A stretch of 64,000 bases of DNA from CALEUX01 sp037439945 (lineage in GTDB: Bacteria > Bacteroidota > Bacteroidia > Bacteroidales > Marinilabiliaceae). The first letter of the stretch is position 1. Every line of letters starts with the position of its first letter. The DNA lies in the NCBI GenBank assembly GCA_037439945.1, contig JBBIVA010000001.1, forward strand, positions 34,443-98,442, read 5' to 3'. The translations under genes and the position numbers were made by a program. The notes beneath the pieces are model-generated. The model had not been told where the DNA came from. It saw nothing but the letters and a program-made list of their open reading frames with translations, and ran no database searches. Positions 28,609 through 38,274 of the stretch are shown here, piece after piece.

Positions 28609-28932
28609 ATGTATCAGGAGATTAAAAAGCAATTCCTAAATGAATCAATAACGGAATTGCAGGAAATCAGCAAAAGTCTGAGCACGGAATTTTTAAATTC
28701 CGAACAAAAATCTATACTGATTGACCAAATCTTTGAAATAACCCACAAAATTTGCGGTACTGGTCCAATGCTTGGAATAAACGATGTTTCAGTAATATCG
28801 AGGAAAATTGAAAAAACTTTTCTTGATATAAAATCCGGTGATAAGGAATTGTCTGTCCAGATTATTCTTCAAACATGCAGGGGTATTGACCAGATATTAA
28901 ACACTTTGAATAAAGAAATTAACAATAACTGA
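28609..28932 (+). CDS. stand-alone Hpt (histidine phosphotransfer) domain protein
   Basis: The 107-residue helical protein matches an Hpt domain: EITHKICGTGPMLGIND corresponds to the usual H-x-LKG-x-g pattern, with His46 the likely phospho-acceptor. The Leu of the LKG motif is replaced (ICG). Such a protein can shuttle phosphate between CheA and the several receivers here, or act as a phosphate sink. It is encoded between CheY and CheA. Confidence 0.8.
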   Translation: MYQEIKKQFLNESITELQEISKSLSTEFLNSEQKSILIDQIFEITHKICGTGPMLGINDVSVISRKIEKTFLDIKSGDKELSVQIILQTCRGIDQILNTLNKEINNN

Positions 28933-28992
28933 GTTAATATAAACTTATAAGTTGTTGAAATATTTTTTAATGATATAAACGCCTTGTGTCTC

Positions 28993-31047
28993 ATGATAGA
29001 TAAGTTTAAAGCTAAATTTGTTGATGAATCCACAGATAACATCCATGATCTGGAAGAAGCATTGCTCCTTTTAGAAAATGACATGAGAAATAAGGAGCTT
29101 ATCGAACGGATTTTCAGGGCCATGCACTCTCTTAAAGGAGGCGGCGCTATGTTTGGTTTTAGCCACCTAAGCGAATTTACCCATAATCTGGAAACTATAT
29201 TTGACTACGTTAGGATGGGGAAAATCCAGGTTAGCTCAGAACTTATTAGCCTTACCTTTTCAGCAATTGACCAGATCAATTTCCTTCTTAAAACGGGAGA
29301 TCTTACAAAGGAAAAAGATTTGGAAGAACAAAAAACCTTTATAAAAAAACTACAGGCTTTTTTAACCGGCTTTGATTCCTCCGGAAAAAAAGTAACATTG
29401 GCCGATCCAGATGAAGAATTTGATCATGCTGGTTCAGCCGAAAAAAGTTACCTTATTAATTTTATCCCCCATGAAGATCTTCTTAAAAACGGAACAAACC
29501 CATTTTATTTACTTGACGACCTTCATGCTATGGGTAAGGCTGTAACCCTTGCTTATACCCACAAAATTCCATCCCTCGATTTGCTTGATAATTCGTCAAA
29601 CTATTGCTACTGGCAGGTTCTGCTTAGTACAAAAGATTCAATAAACGAAATAAAAGATGTTTTCATTTTTGTAGAAGAAGAGTGCGATTTAAATATAGAA
29701 CAGGTTTCAGAAAAATCAATTGTTTCCCTGCCGGAAATTAAATCACTAATTAATAAGGCATTGGAAACAAGCACAATGCTTACAATTGATGATTTTAAAC
29801 ATGGCGAGTGGACCATAACTGCAGAAAATAATAACATCGAGGATAAGAAAAAAGCCAATTTAAAGGAACACAAAATTTCAAGTATAAGAGTTTCATCACA
29901 TAAAATAGATGAACTTGTCACATTAGTGAGTGAAATGGTTACTATCCAAGCCCAGCTTACCTTATATGCCGAAAACAACGGAGATCCGGCAATTGTGGCA
30001 CTAACTGAAAACATTCAGAAACTTACCCGGCAATTACGTGACAATGCCTTTGACGTTAGCCTCATTCCTCTTCAAAACGAATTAATGCGCTTCCAGCGGC
30101 TTGTGAGAGATTTGTCAAAAGAACAAAAGAAAGAAGTTGATTTTATAATAGAGGGAGGTGATCTTGAGCTAGATAAAAACATTATTGAACATTTAACCGA
30201 TCCTCTTTTACATATTTTGCGAAACGCCATTGACCATGGCATTGAATTGCCCCAACAAAGGATTAATGAAGGAAAATCACCTAAAGGGACTATCACTTTT
30301 AAGGCTTACCATTCGGGCCCTAACGTTATAATAGAAATCTCCGACGACGGGGTTGGCATTGATCCGGAATTTATTAAGCAAAAGGCTATTAAAAAAGAGT
30401 TTTTAGATGCAAGTACAACACTTGACAAAAAAGAAATTTTTGATCTCTTATTTATAAGTGGATTTTCAACAAGGGATTCTGTTTCTGATTTATCGGGCCG
30501 AGGTGTTGGAATGGATGTGGTAAAGAGAAAAATTACCAACATAAGGGGTGAAGTAACCCTTGACTCAGAAGTTGGCAAGGGTACTTTAATAACAATACGT
30601 CTTCCATTAACACTTTCAATTATTGATGGATTATTAGTTAATGTGGGTAATAATCAATATGTTATACCCATTTCTTCTATTGAAAAAATATTTGCATTTG
30701 ATTCATCAAATTTGAAAAATACATTTAACCATACGGTGTTAATAAACAATCAACTTATTCCATATATAAATCTTAGGGAGCTATTTAATGAGCCAATGGT
30801 TGACGAAGATCAATTGCAAATGATATTAATTTCGAGTGAGGAAAAACAACTGGGCGTTTTTGTTGATTCTGTAGTTGGAGAATATCAAACAGTGGTGAAA
30901 CCACTCGGGCGTTTTCTCGAAAAACAGGAAATCATTTCGGGAGCCTCTATTATGGGTGATGGGACCATTTCTATGGTAATTGACACATCCAGGCTATTCC
31001 AATCAAGAAAAACAAGAAAAATCAGTCAAAAAGAAAAACACGCATAA
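28993..31047 (+). CDS. cheA: chemotaxis histidine kinase CheA
   Basis: The protein of about 684 residues has P1 (Hpt) with His45 in AMHSLKGGGAMFG, a P2-like region at about 145-235 (FIPHEDLLKNGTNPFYLLDD), the P3 dimer helices (about 295-365), the P4 kinase domain with N-box HILRNAIDHGIE, G1 EISDDGVGIDP and G2 GRGVGMDVVK, and a C-terminal P5 CheW-like domain. It is bound to receptors and phosphorylates CheY, CheB and perhaps the Hpt protein. I start it at the ATG at 28993; the frame also has an upstream TTG at 28984. Confidence 0.97.
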   Translation: MIDKFKAKFVDESTDNIHDLEEALLLLENDMRNKELIERIFRAMHSLKGGGAMFGFSHLSEFTHNLETIFDYVRMGKIQVSSELISLTFSAIDQINFLLKTGDLTKEKDLEEQKTFIKKLQAFLTGFDSSGKKVTLADPDEEFDHAGSAEKSYLINFIPHEDLLKNGTNPFYLLDDLHAMGKAVTLAYTHKIPSLDLLDNSSNYCYWQVLLSTKDSINEIKDVFIFVEEECDLNIEQVSEKSIVSLPEIKSLINKALETSTMLTIDDFKHGEWTITAENNNIEDKKKANLKEHKISSIRVSSHKIDELVTLVSEMVTIQAQLTLYAENNGDPAIVALTENIQKLTRQLRDNAFDVSLIPLQNELMRFQRLVRDLSKEQKKEVDFIIEGGDLELDKNIIEHLTDPLLHILRNAIDHGIELPQQRINEGKSPKGTITFKAYHSGPNVIIEISDDGVGIDPEFIKQKAIKKEFLDASTTLDKKEIFDLLFISGFSTRDSVSDLSGRGVGMDVVKRKITNIRGEVTLDSEVGKGTLITIRLPLTLSIIDGLLVNVGNNQYVIPISSIEKIFAFDSSNLKNTFNHTVLINNQLIPYINLRELFNEPMVDEDQLQMILISSEEKQLGVFVDSVVGEYQTVVKPLGRFLEKQEIISGASIMGDGTISMVIDTSRLFQSRKTRKISQKEKHA

Positions 31048-31068
31048 CAGCTTAACAAACAGGCGCCT

Positions 31069-31521
31069 ATGGAAATTGTAAATAAAACAATATTGTCATT
31101 CCAGATAAACCACAACCTTTTTGCTGTTGATGCCCTTCAGGTTGACCACATACTTGAAGTACCGGCAGTTATTACAAAAGTACCCAATACCCCTTCATTT
31201 ATGAAGGGGATTATAAATTTACACGGCACCATTATTCCTGTTGTGGATATAAAAACTATGATGGGAGAAGAAGATATTATTGTTAATAATGAAGATCGCG
31301 CAATTGTGGTCATTAATCCTTCTGAAGCACAGGGGTCAAAATTTGGAATTATTGTGGACATGGTTAAAGAAGTTTTGGAAATAAACGATAAAAATCTGAC
31401 AGAAACATATTTTGATGGCAGTAAAGGTATGATTGGCTCTTACGAAGGAACGCTAATTCAAAACGATACGGTTATCCACGTGGTTGATATAATGCACTTG
31501 GTTGAAATTATAGAAAAATAA
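31069..31521 (+). CDS. cheW: CheW-like coupling protein 1
   Basis: The 150-residue protein is a lone CheW domain: LSFQINHNLFAVDALQVDHIL, TPSFMKGIINLHGTIIPVVDI, and GIIVDMVKEVLEI. It links the receptor to CheA in the array. A second CheW gene follows 17 bases later; the two may occupy different positions in the array or bind different receptors. Confidence 0.95.
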   Translation: MEIVNKTILSFQINHNLFAVDALQVDHILEVPAVITKVPNTPSFMKGIINLHGTIIPVVDIKTMMGEEDIIVNNEDRAIVVINPSEAQGSKFGIIVDMVKEVLEINDKNLTETYFDGSKGMIGSYEGTLIQNDTVIHVVDIMHLVEIIEK

Positions 31522-31538
31522 AGATAATTATTCTAAAC

Positions 31539-32027
31539 ATGACATCTAATATGAATTCATATCTCACGTTCAAAATTGGAGAAGAGGTTTTTGGGGTTAA
31601 TGTGGTTAGCGTAATGGAGATAAGAGAATATCTTCAGCCTAAGCCACTTCCGCAAACCCTTCCATTTGTTTTGGGCGTAGTTGAGTATCGCGATGAAATA
31701 ATCCCTATAATAGATACCGGAATAAAGTTTGGAATGTCGCCAATTAAAGTTAACTCCGGAACCTGCACCATTATTTTACAATTAAGGAGCGATACCCTGG
31801 CCAAATTTTACAGAGTGGGCATTTTGGTAGATACGGTTGCTGATGTTCTGGAGTGTGATGGGTCTGTTTTGAAGAATATATCCGAAGACTACAAGCCTCA
31901 TTATATTCTTTCAACATACAGTTCGGAAGACAAAATGGTTTTTATTTTAAATGCAGATGTTGTTTTCAGCCAAAAAGAGGTAATAGGAATGCTTGAAATG
32001 GTAAACAAATTAAAAAAAGAGAAATAA
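31539..32027 (+). CDS. cheW: CheW-like coupling protein 2
   Basis: The 162-residue CheW domain has YLTFKIGEEVFGVNVVSVMEI, LPFVLGVVEYRDEIIPIIDTG, and VGILVDTVADVLE. It differs clearly from the first CheW (for example VEYRDEIIP instead of INLHGTIIP), so it is not a recent copy. It is five bases before cheR. Confidence 0.94.
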   Translation: MTSNMNSYLTFKIGEEVFGVNVVSVMEIREYLQPKPLPQTLPFVLGVVEYRDEIIPIIDTGIKFGMSPIKVNSGTCTIILQLRSDTLAKFYRVGILVDTVADVLECDGSVLKNISEDYKPHYILSTYSSEDKMVFILNADVVFSQKEVIGMLEMVNKLKKEK

Positions 32028-32032
32028 TTTAA

Positions 32033-32920
32033 ATGGAGAGGCCGGCAAATAATTCAGGTGCAATTGATTGCTTTAAAGCAGAATTGTCTGAAATGGATTT
32101 TCAGGCTTTCAGCCGGTTTATCTATTCCGAATACGGGATAAAAATGCCTCCCAATAAAAGGATAATGCTCCAGGGCAGGCTCCTTAAAAGAATACGTGAA
32201 TTAAATATGTCGTCCTATTCAGAATATAAGGAATATTTCTTTAGTCGTGATGGCCAGGAAAAGGAGTTGTTACAGTTTTTGAATGTTGTAACCACCAACA
32301 AAACAGATTTTTTTCGCGAACCAATCCATTTTAATTATTTGACTACTACTATCCTCCCGGAGCTTAAAAACACAGGGACAACCAGAGAGCCAATAAAAAT
32401 ATGGAGCGCAGGGTGTTCAAGTGGAGAAGAGCCTTATACAATTTCAATTGTTCTTAATGAGTTTGAAAGAGTTAACCCTTCATTTAAGTTTGATATTCTG
32501 GGTTCGGATATTTCAACTCAAATGCTTGATAAGGCAGCAAAAGGTGTATATGCATCAAATAAACTAATAACCGTACCTTTGGAATTAAAAAAACGATATT
32601 TTTTAAAAAGCAAGGACCCAAATAACCATACAGTTAGAGTACACCCTGTTTTACAAAAAAACATGAGGCTTACTTATTTGAACCTTATGGATAATATATA
32701 TTCGTTAAAAGAGAATTTTGATGTTATCTTTTGCCGTAATGTACTTATTTATTTTGACCGTAACACCCAGGAAAAAGTAATAAACAAATTGTGTTTGCAA
32801 TTAAAACCTGACGGATATTTTTTTATAGGACATTCAGAGTCCCTTTCAGGTATGAATGTACCCTTAGAACATGTCAAACCAACAATTTTTAAAAAGAAAA
32901 ATAATCACACGACGAAATAA
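32033..32920 (+). CDS. cheR: chemotaxis protein methyltransferase CheR (copy 1)
   Basis: The 295-residue enzyme uses S-adenosylmethionine to methylate glutamates on the receptor. It has the N-terminal helical domain (MDFQAFSRFIYSEYGIKMPP), FREPIHF, the SAM loop IWSAGCSSGEEPYT, the ribose-binding acidic residue in LGSDIST, and IFCRNVLIYFDR. All key motifs are intact. The receptor's C-terminal NYEKF may tether it. Confidence 0.96.
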   Translation: MERPANNSGAIDCFKAELSEMDFQAFSRFIYSEYGIKMPPNKRIMLQGRLLKRIRELNMSSYSEYKEYFFSRDGQEKELLQFLNVVTTNKTDFFREPIHFNYLTTTILPELKNTGTTREPIKIWSAGCSSGEEPYTISIVLNEFERVNPSFKFDILGSDISTQMLDKAAKGVYASNKLITVPLELKKRYFLKSKDPNNHTVRVHPVLQKNMRLTYLNLMDNIYSLKENFDVIFCRNVLIYFDRNTQEKVINKLCLQLKPDGYFFIGHSESLSGMNVPLEHVKPTIFKKKNNHTTK

Positions 32921-32930
32921 TATTTTAACT

Positions 32931-33830
32931 ATGATGAACATTTCGGATAAACAGCTTTTGAAAGAGTTAAAAATCAAACTCGAGGAGCGAAAAAAATACG
33001 AGGAAGAAATAACACTTTTGTCGAAGGACCTTCAAGCTGTTACCCAGCGCTTTAAAGAGTCTGAAGCATTAAAAAGTCATTTTATTTCAAATATTTCAAA
33101 TGAAATAGTAAACCCGTTTACATCTATTCTTGGCCTTTCCAAATCAATTCTTGCTGTTGAAAAAAATGACTGGAAAAAAGTTGTTAGCATGGTTGCCCTA
33201 ATCCATAGCGAAGCTTTCAATCTTGATTTCCAGCTTAAAAACATTTTCGTTGCTGCAAAAATTGAAGCCGGAGAAGTTGTTCCAAATGTTGCCAAAGTAA
33301 ATATCAAAAACATAATAAACACAATGATCGATTCATTTAGCCTGGTTGCACGAAAAATGGCTATTGAAATTGATTTTCAGTTTAACATTGAATTTGGGTT
33401 TGGAAAAAATTTCTATTTCAAAACAGACAGCGAAAAATTAAAGCTTATTTTAAGTAACCTTATGAATAACGCTTTAAAGTATAGCTACAAAGACAGTAAA
33501 GTAATATTAACGGTTTGGGTTGATGAAGATCTGCTCAACATTTCCGTCCAGGACTTTGGCACAGGTATTTCTGAAAAAAATCAAAAAGTTATCTTTGAGC
33601 GCTTTAAAAGGCTTGATTCAGGTATAAACTCAATTAACCGGGGGCATGGGCTTGGCCTCTCAATCACAAAAGCACTGCTGGATGTAATGGGTGGAACAAT
33701 CGAGATCAATAGTGCAAAGGGAGAAGGGTCAACATTTTTTGTAAGGATTCCTGAGTCGAAAAATATTGTTGAAGGGTTCAGCGGAGAAGGAAATGACACC
33801 TTCTTTGATGGAGATGATGAGATTTTTTAA
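32931..33830 (+). CDS. histidine-kinase-like protein lacking the phospho-histidine
   Basis: The protein of 299 residues has an N-terminal coiled coil (about 5-45), a dimerisation helix in the HisKA position and a complete HATPase_c domain (N-box LILSNLMNNALKYS, G1 VQDFGTGISEKNQ, F-box FERF, G2 GHGLGLSITKALLD). In the H-box the residue that should be His is Asn57 (FISNISNEIVNPF). It has no membrane segment or sensor domain. It cannot autophosphorylate in the usual way. Possible roles are an ATP-binding regulator, a phosphatase or a scaffold for another kinase. I start it at the ATG at 32931, after the cheR stop. Confidence 0.88.
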   Translation: MMNISDKQLLKELKIKLEERKKYEEEITLLSKDLQAVTQRFKESEALKSHFISNISNEIVNPFTSILGLSKSILAVEKNDWKKVVSMVALIHSEAFNLDFQLKNIFVAAKIEAGEVVPNVAKVNIKNIINTMIDSFSLVARKMAIEIDFQFNIEFGFGKNFYFKTDSEKLKLILSNLMNNALKYSYKDSKVILTVWVDEDLLNISVQDFGTGISEKNQKVIFERFKRLDSGINSINRGHGLGLSITKALLDVMGGTIEINSAKGEGSTFFVRIPESKNIVEGFSGEGNDTFFDGDDEIF

Positions 33831-33842
33831 GGAAAGAAATAA

Positions 33843-34313
33843 ATGGATCAATATTTACAACATTTTTTGTATCCTTCAACACTTTTTGCCAGTAAAGACC
33901 CTTATATTGTTAAAACTATTCTGGGATCCTGTGTGGCAATTTGCCTGTACGATCCGGTTTTAAAAGTTGGTGGCATAAATCACTATATGCTGCCAAACTG
34001 GTCCGGAAACGATCTGGCATCGCCAAAATATGGTAATATAGCAATAGAAAAGCTTATTGAGCGGATGGTACAAATTGGATCTAAAAAAGAAAACCTGCTT
34101 GCTAAAATCTTTGGCGGTGGGGATTTAATTGCCCCCGATGGAAGCGCAATGCTTATTGGTGAGCGAAATATCAGAATGGCCAGGATAATGCTTGATGATA
34201 AAAAAATTCCTATTGTAGCATCAAGTACCGGGGGTAGAAAAGGTAGAAAAATACTTTTCTTTACTGATACCGGAGAAGTAAGACATAAGTTCCTTGATAA
34301 AAAAGAATACTAG
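33843..34313 (+). CDS. cheD: chemoreceptor glutamine deamidase CheD
   Basis: The 156-residue protein belongs to CheD: YIVKTILGSCVAICLYD supplies the nucleophilic Cys30 with nearby Thr25, and GGINHYMLPNW supplies His47, 17 residues after the Cys as in the family. The later motif KIFGGGDLI is also typical. It deamidates receptor glutamines to glutamates, making methylation sites. No CheC or CheX partner is present. Confidence 0.95.
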   Translation: MDQYLQHFLYPSTLFASKDPYIVKTILGSCVAICLYDPVLKVGGINHYMLPNWSGNDLASPKYGNIAIEKLIERMVQIGSKKENLLAKIFGGGDLIAPDGSAMLIGERNIRMARIMLDDKKIPIVASSTGGRKGRKILFFTDTGEVRHKFLDKKEY

Positions 34314-34336
34314 GTTCTGGTGGATAAAATTGGGGT

Positions 34337-35416
34337 ATGGAAAAAAAAATAAGGGTATTAGTTGTTGATGATTCTGCAGTTGTTAGACAAAGTCTGACTT
34401 CAATTCTTGAATCAGACACCCAGATTGAGGTTATGGGTACTGCAGCTGATCCGCTTATTGCCGTAAAAAAAATTATGAAAGAAATACCCGATGTAATTAC
34501 TCTTGATATTGAGATGCCCAGGATGGACGGCCTCACATTTTTGAGAAAAATTATGTCACAACACCCTATTCCGGTAGTAGTAATTTCTTCATTAACAACA
34601 CAAGGCTCTGAGGTGGCCATGAAAGCCCTTGAATATGGGGCTGTTGAAATTATTGGCAAACCACCAATGAATGCAGCCCAGTTTTTCAACGAATCAAAAA
34701 TAATGCTTTGCGATGCAGTTAAAGCCGCATCGATGGCAAAACCAACACGCTTAAAACTTAGTAACTCAACTACTGTTGATTATGTTTTGCCAAAAAACTC
34801 AGCAGATATTATACTCCAAAAGGGCTCCCTTAAATCCAAAATTACAAATACCGAGAACATTATAGTTTTGGGGGCATCAACCGGGGGAACAGAGGCAATT
34901 AGGCTACTCTTACGTAACCTTCCCGCTAAAATGCCTGGAATTGCAATAGTGCAGCACATGCCCGAAGGCTTTACCAGGTTTTTTGCAAATAGCCTTAACT
35001 CCCTTTCAAAATTGAGCGTAAAAGAAGCAGAAGATGGTGATAAACTCTATCAGGGCAGGGTGTTAATTGCGCCCGGAAGTCACCATATGCTTTTAAAAAG
35101 AGTTGGAAAAGAGTATTCTGTTGAAGTAAAGGAAGGCCCACTGGTAAACCGCCATCGCCCATCTGTTGATGTTTTGTTCAGATCTGCCGCACGCTATGCC
35201 GCACAAAACGCAACCGGTATACTCCTTACCGGAATGGGGGCTGATGGGGCAAAAGGGCTTCTGGAACTTAAGGAGGCCGGAGCACATACAATTGCCCAGG
35301 ATCAACAATCCAGTGTGGTTTTTGGAATGCCAAATGAGGCCATTAAACTTGGGGCAGCCGACCATATAATAGGTATTGAACAACTGGCCCCATACCTTAT
35401 GAAAAAATTCTATTAA
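34337..35416 (+). CDS. cheB: chemotaxis response regulator protein-glutamate methylesterase CheB
   Basis: This 359-residue protein has a receiver domain (Asp11-Asp12, phospho-acceptor Asp57 in [13 protein letters not shown]), a linker and a methylesterase domain with catalytic Ser in [12 protein letters not shown], His in VQHMPEGF and Asp in [12 protein letters not shown]. It removes methyl groups from the receptor when CheA phosphorylates it. It is the complete CheB of the cluster; a second, receiver-less one follows at 39089. Confidence 0.97.
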   Translation: MEKKIRVLVVDDSAVVRQSLTSILESDTQIEVMGTAADPLIAVKKIMKEIPDVITLDIEMPRMDGLTFLRKIMSQHPIPVVVISSLTTQGSEVAMKALEYGAVEIIGKPPMNAAQFFNESKIMLCDAVKAASMAKPTRLKLSNSTTVDYVLPKNSADIILQKGSLKSKITNTENIIVLGASTGGTEAIRLLLRNLPAKMPGIAIVQHMPEGFTRFFANSLNSLSKLSVKEAEDGDKLYQGRVLIAPGSHHMLLKRVGKEYSVEVKEGPLVNRHRPSVDVLFRSAARYAAQNATGILLTGMGADGAKGLLELKEAGAHTIAQDQQSSVVFGMPNEAIKLGAADHIIGIEQLAPYLMKKFY

Positions 35417-35465
35417 CTTTTTATAGTTGTTTTCGTATTATGTTAATAAAAATTTGTTTTTAGTA

Positions 35466-35496
35466 TTTAGTTTAAAAACATTATTAGTAAACTAAA
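35466..35496. promoter_or_regulatory. 9-bp inverted repeat upstream of the GAF/PAS gene
   Basis: TTTAGTTTA (35466-35474) and TAAACTAAA (35488-35496) are perfect inverted copies separated by 13 bases. The repeat lies in the 110-base gap between cheB and the GAF/PAS gene, the largest gap inside the cluster, with its right end 30 bases before the start. It may be an operator or a hairpin affecting downstream expression. Confidence 0.4.
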
Positions 35497-35526
35497 CCAA
35501 TCGGCCAAAAACAAAATCTTTTCGGA

Positions 35527-37404
35527 ATGAAAAAAATTAATGTTAATAATCTTTTTGCCAAATATACTTTTGTAGGAGGATCAATCGGATTCCTGATAGC
35601 CCTGTCAGTTTTTTTCTTTTGCTTAGACTCGGTGCACTATAAAACCTCCGGTAAATCCGTTGGTTATCTTTTTGAACTTTTTCCCTCACTTTGGTTAGCA
35701 GTTTTACTTCCTGTTATTGGAAGCTTTCTTGGATACTTCTTTGCCCGAAACTTTATCCGCATTATTAAAAAGCAATACTATAAACTAAAAAAAGAGGCCA
35801 ACCGCACTAAAATGGTACTCTCGTTTATTGAAAATTTAAGACAGGATAAACTCGATGAGCCAATTAGTAAAAAGGTTAAAAACGATTCGCTTACGCAGGC
35901 ATTGATTAATTTACGGGAGTACATGATCAAAAACAAGCGGGAACAACAACAGCAAAGAGTTGAGGAAGAACAAAGAACCTGGGTAACACAAGGATTAGCC
36001 CAGTTTGGCGAAATATTAAGACAAAACAATGATAACCTTGAAGATATCTCATTTAATATAATCCGATACCTGGTAACATATTTGAAAATAAACCAGGGAG
36101 GGGTATTTCTGGTTAACCAAACAATTGCAGGAGAAAAGTTTCTGGAAATGACCGCCTGTGTTGCTTATGACCGAAAAAAATTTGCTGATAAGATTGTAAA
36201 CTGGGGCGAAGGGTTGCTTGGTAGATGTGCTCTTGAAAAAGAAACAATTTTCATTACCGATATCCCGTCCGATTATTTAACTATTACATCGGGACTGGGG
36301 GACGCAAACCCCGGTACTTTATTACTGGTACCGCTGAAAACTAACGATGAATTGTTTGGGGTAATTGAGTTGGCTTCGTTTCAGATATTGCAAAAATTTG
36401 AAATTGAATTTGTAGAAAAAACCGCCGAAAGCATTGCTTCAACAATTTCATCTGTGAAAAACAACATTCAAACTAATAAACTATTGCGGGAAACTCAAAT
36501 TCAAGCCGAAAAAATGTCGCAACAAGAAGAGGAGTTAAGACAAAACCTTGAAGAGATGAGGGCTACTCAAGAAGAAAGTGACAGGCGCGAATTGGAACGA
36601 AAAGGAATTCTAGACGCAATAGACCATGCAGCCATTTCTTGTGAATTTGATACTTCAGGAACACTTTTATCGGTTAATGATAACTTCCTAAAAACATTTA
36701 AATATCGCCCGGAAGAGGTTGAAGGACAAAACCTTAAAATATTTTTCTTTAAAGATAATGTTAATGAACTTGACAGGGTGCTTGCCGATTTATCAAACGG
36801 TAGAAATTTTAAGGGAAGGGTGCGAAGAAGAACCAAGTCAGGTGAAGAAATTTACCTGCTTACTACCTATAGTCCCGTTATTGATCACAACGGGGAAATA
36901 TTAAAAATACTTAGTCTTGAAAATGACGTAACAGAACAGGTAAAAATGGAAGAGGCTCTAAAAAGATCAAAGGAGGAATTGGGTCTTTTGTTGGAGGAAG
37001 CAAAAAATGAAGTAAAGGAGCAATTTAAAGAAATAGAATCTGTAAAAATCAGAAATGAAAAAACCCTTGAAGGTGCACTCGATGCAATTATAACTACAAA
37101 CAAGGATGGAATATTGGAATTTTTTAATGCTGCCGCCGAAAAACTTTGGGGTTACAACAGAATCGAAGTGTTAGGCCAGAACGTTTCAATGCTGTTTTCT
37201 AAAGAAACATCAAAAACAAATGAATTTGTTTCTGAATTTATTACTCCGGATGGTAGTAAAATTGTTGGAGAAAGGCGTGAAATACCAATTAGAAATAAAT
37301 ACGGTGAAGATATACCCGTGCTCTTTTTATTATCTGAAGCAAAAGTTGGAGAAGACCATTCCTTCACAGCCTTCATTCAAAATGTTGAAGTTGAATTGTT
37401 TTAA
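35527..37404 (+). CDS. membrane GAF/PAS sensor protein without output domain
   Basis: The 625-residue protein has two membrane segments (about 13-35 and 54-75), a HAMP-like coiled linker, a GAF domain (about 155-315, with IPSDYLTITSGLGDANPG), a coiled coil (about 320-365) and two PAS domains (about 365-480 and 515-625). It ends after the second PAS, with no kinase, cyclase or phosphatase part. It may pass signals by contact with a partner such as the degenerate kinase. Its membrane-GAF module resembles those in the two proteins encoded at 39670 and 40452. Confidence 0.85.
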   Translation: MKKINVNNLFAKYTFVGGSIGFLIALSVFFFCLDSVHYKTSGKSVGYLFELFPSLWLAVLLPVIGSFLGYFFARNFIRIIKKQYYKLKKEANRTKMVLSFIENLRQDKLDEPISKKVKNDSLTQALINLREYMIKNKREQQQQRVEEEQRTWVTQGLAQFGEILRQNNDNLEDISFNIIRYLVTYLKINQGGVFLVNQTIAGEKFLEMTACVAYDRKKFADKIVNWGEGLLGRCALEKETIFITDIPSDYLTITSGLGDANPGTLLLVPLKTNDELFGVIELASFQILQKFEIEFVEKTAESIASTISSVKNNIQTNKLLRETQIQAEKMSQQEEELRQNLEEMRATQEESDRRELERKGILDAIDHAAISCEFDTSGTLLSVNDNFLKTFKYRPEEVEGQNLKIFFFKDNVNELDRVLADLSNGRNFKGRVRRRTKSGEEIYLLTTYSPVIDHNGEILKILSLENDVTEQVKMEEALKRSKEELGLLLEEAKNEVKEQFKEIESVKIRNEKTLEGALDAIITTNKDGILEFFNAAAEKLWGYNRIEVLGQNVSMLFSKETSKTNEFVSEFITPDGSKIVGERREIPIRNKYGEDIPVLFLLSEAKVGEDHSFTAFIQNVEVELF

Positions 37405-37419
37405 ATACATCCTTATTTC

Positions 37420-38265
37420 ATGCAGAATAACGGAGATGATATCACTTTTAAGGAATATCTGCAAATACTTAAGGATTGTTCACCTTACGATTTTAGTGAG
37501 TATTCAGATAGCTCCATCTCCCGACGTATACATAAGGTAATGCGTGATTACAGGCTTAGCCTGGAAGAGTTAATTGCCAAAACAAAAACAGATGCAGATT
37601 TTGTTGAACAAATTGTTGAGGCCATAACTGTTAACACAACAGATTTATTTAGGGATCCGGCCGTTTGGGTCTCTATTCTTGATAAAGTATTGCCTTCATT
37701 AAAAAATAAGCCCAATATTAACATTTGGCATGCCGGGTGCTCCTCCGGACAAGAGGTTTACTCAAACCTTATTCTGTTACACCATCTTGGAATGTTGGAC
37801 AGATGCAATGTATATGCCACCGACATTAGCCAAAAGGTTATTGACCAGGCCGTTAAAGGGGCATACAAGTACCTGTATAATGTTGGTTACATTGAAAACT
37901 TTAACCAGGTGCTTTGCCGGAATGAAAAAATTGAATTTTCAAAATATTTTGATGTTTTTGATTCGGAAGACAAAATGGTTGTTAAGGACTTTATAAAATT
38001 AAAACCCCGTTTTATAAAACACGATCTGGTACAAGAAAAAATGCCTTTTTTCAACAAATTTGACCTTATTTTTTGCAGAAATGTTTTAATATATTTTAAT
38101 TCAGAACTACAATCGAAAATTGTTAAACGATTATATGAAAGCCTTTTCCCCGGAGGATCAATGGTGTTGGGAACACATGAGTCGATAACCGGATTTTTTA
38201 AAACCAAATTTGTTAAAACCGGCAACATATATTTTAAAAGCAATGTGTTTCATTTTAAGCAATAA
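37420..38265 (+). CDS. cheR: CheR-type methyltransferase (copy 2)
   Basis: The 281-residue protein has the CheR layout: YDFSEYSDSSISRRIHKVM in the N-terminal domain, FRDPAVWVSIL, SAM loop IWHAGCSSGQEVYS, YATDISQKVI with the acidic ribose ligand, and IFCRNVLIYFNS. All catalytic motifs are present, so it should be active. It differs in sequence from copy 1 and may serve another substrate. It is 15 bases after the GAF/PAS gene. Confidence 0.93.
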   Translation: MQNNGDDITFKEYLQILKDCSPYDFSEYSDSSISRRIHKVMRDYRLSLEELIAKTKTDADFVEQIVEAITVNTTDLFRDPAVWVSILDKVLPSLKNKPNINIWHAGCSSGQEVYSNLILLHHLGMLDRCNVYATDISQKVIDQAVKGAYKYLYNVGYIENFNQVLCRNEKIEFSKYFDVFDSEDKMVVKDFIKLKPRFIKHDLVQEKMPFFNKFDLIFCRNVLIYFNSELQSKIVKRLYESLFPGGSMVLGTHESITGFFKTKFVKTGNIYFKSNVFHFKQ

Positions 38266-38274
38266 TATTTTAAT

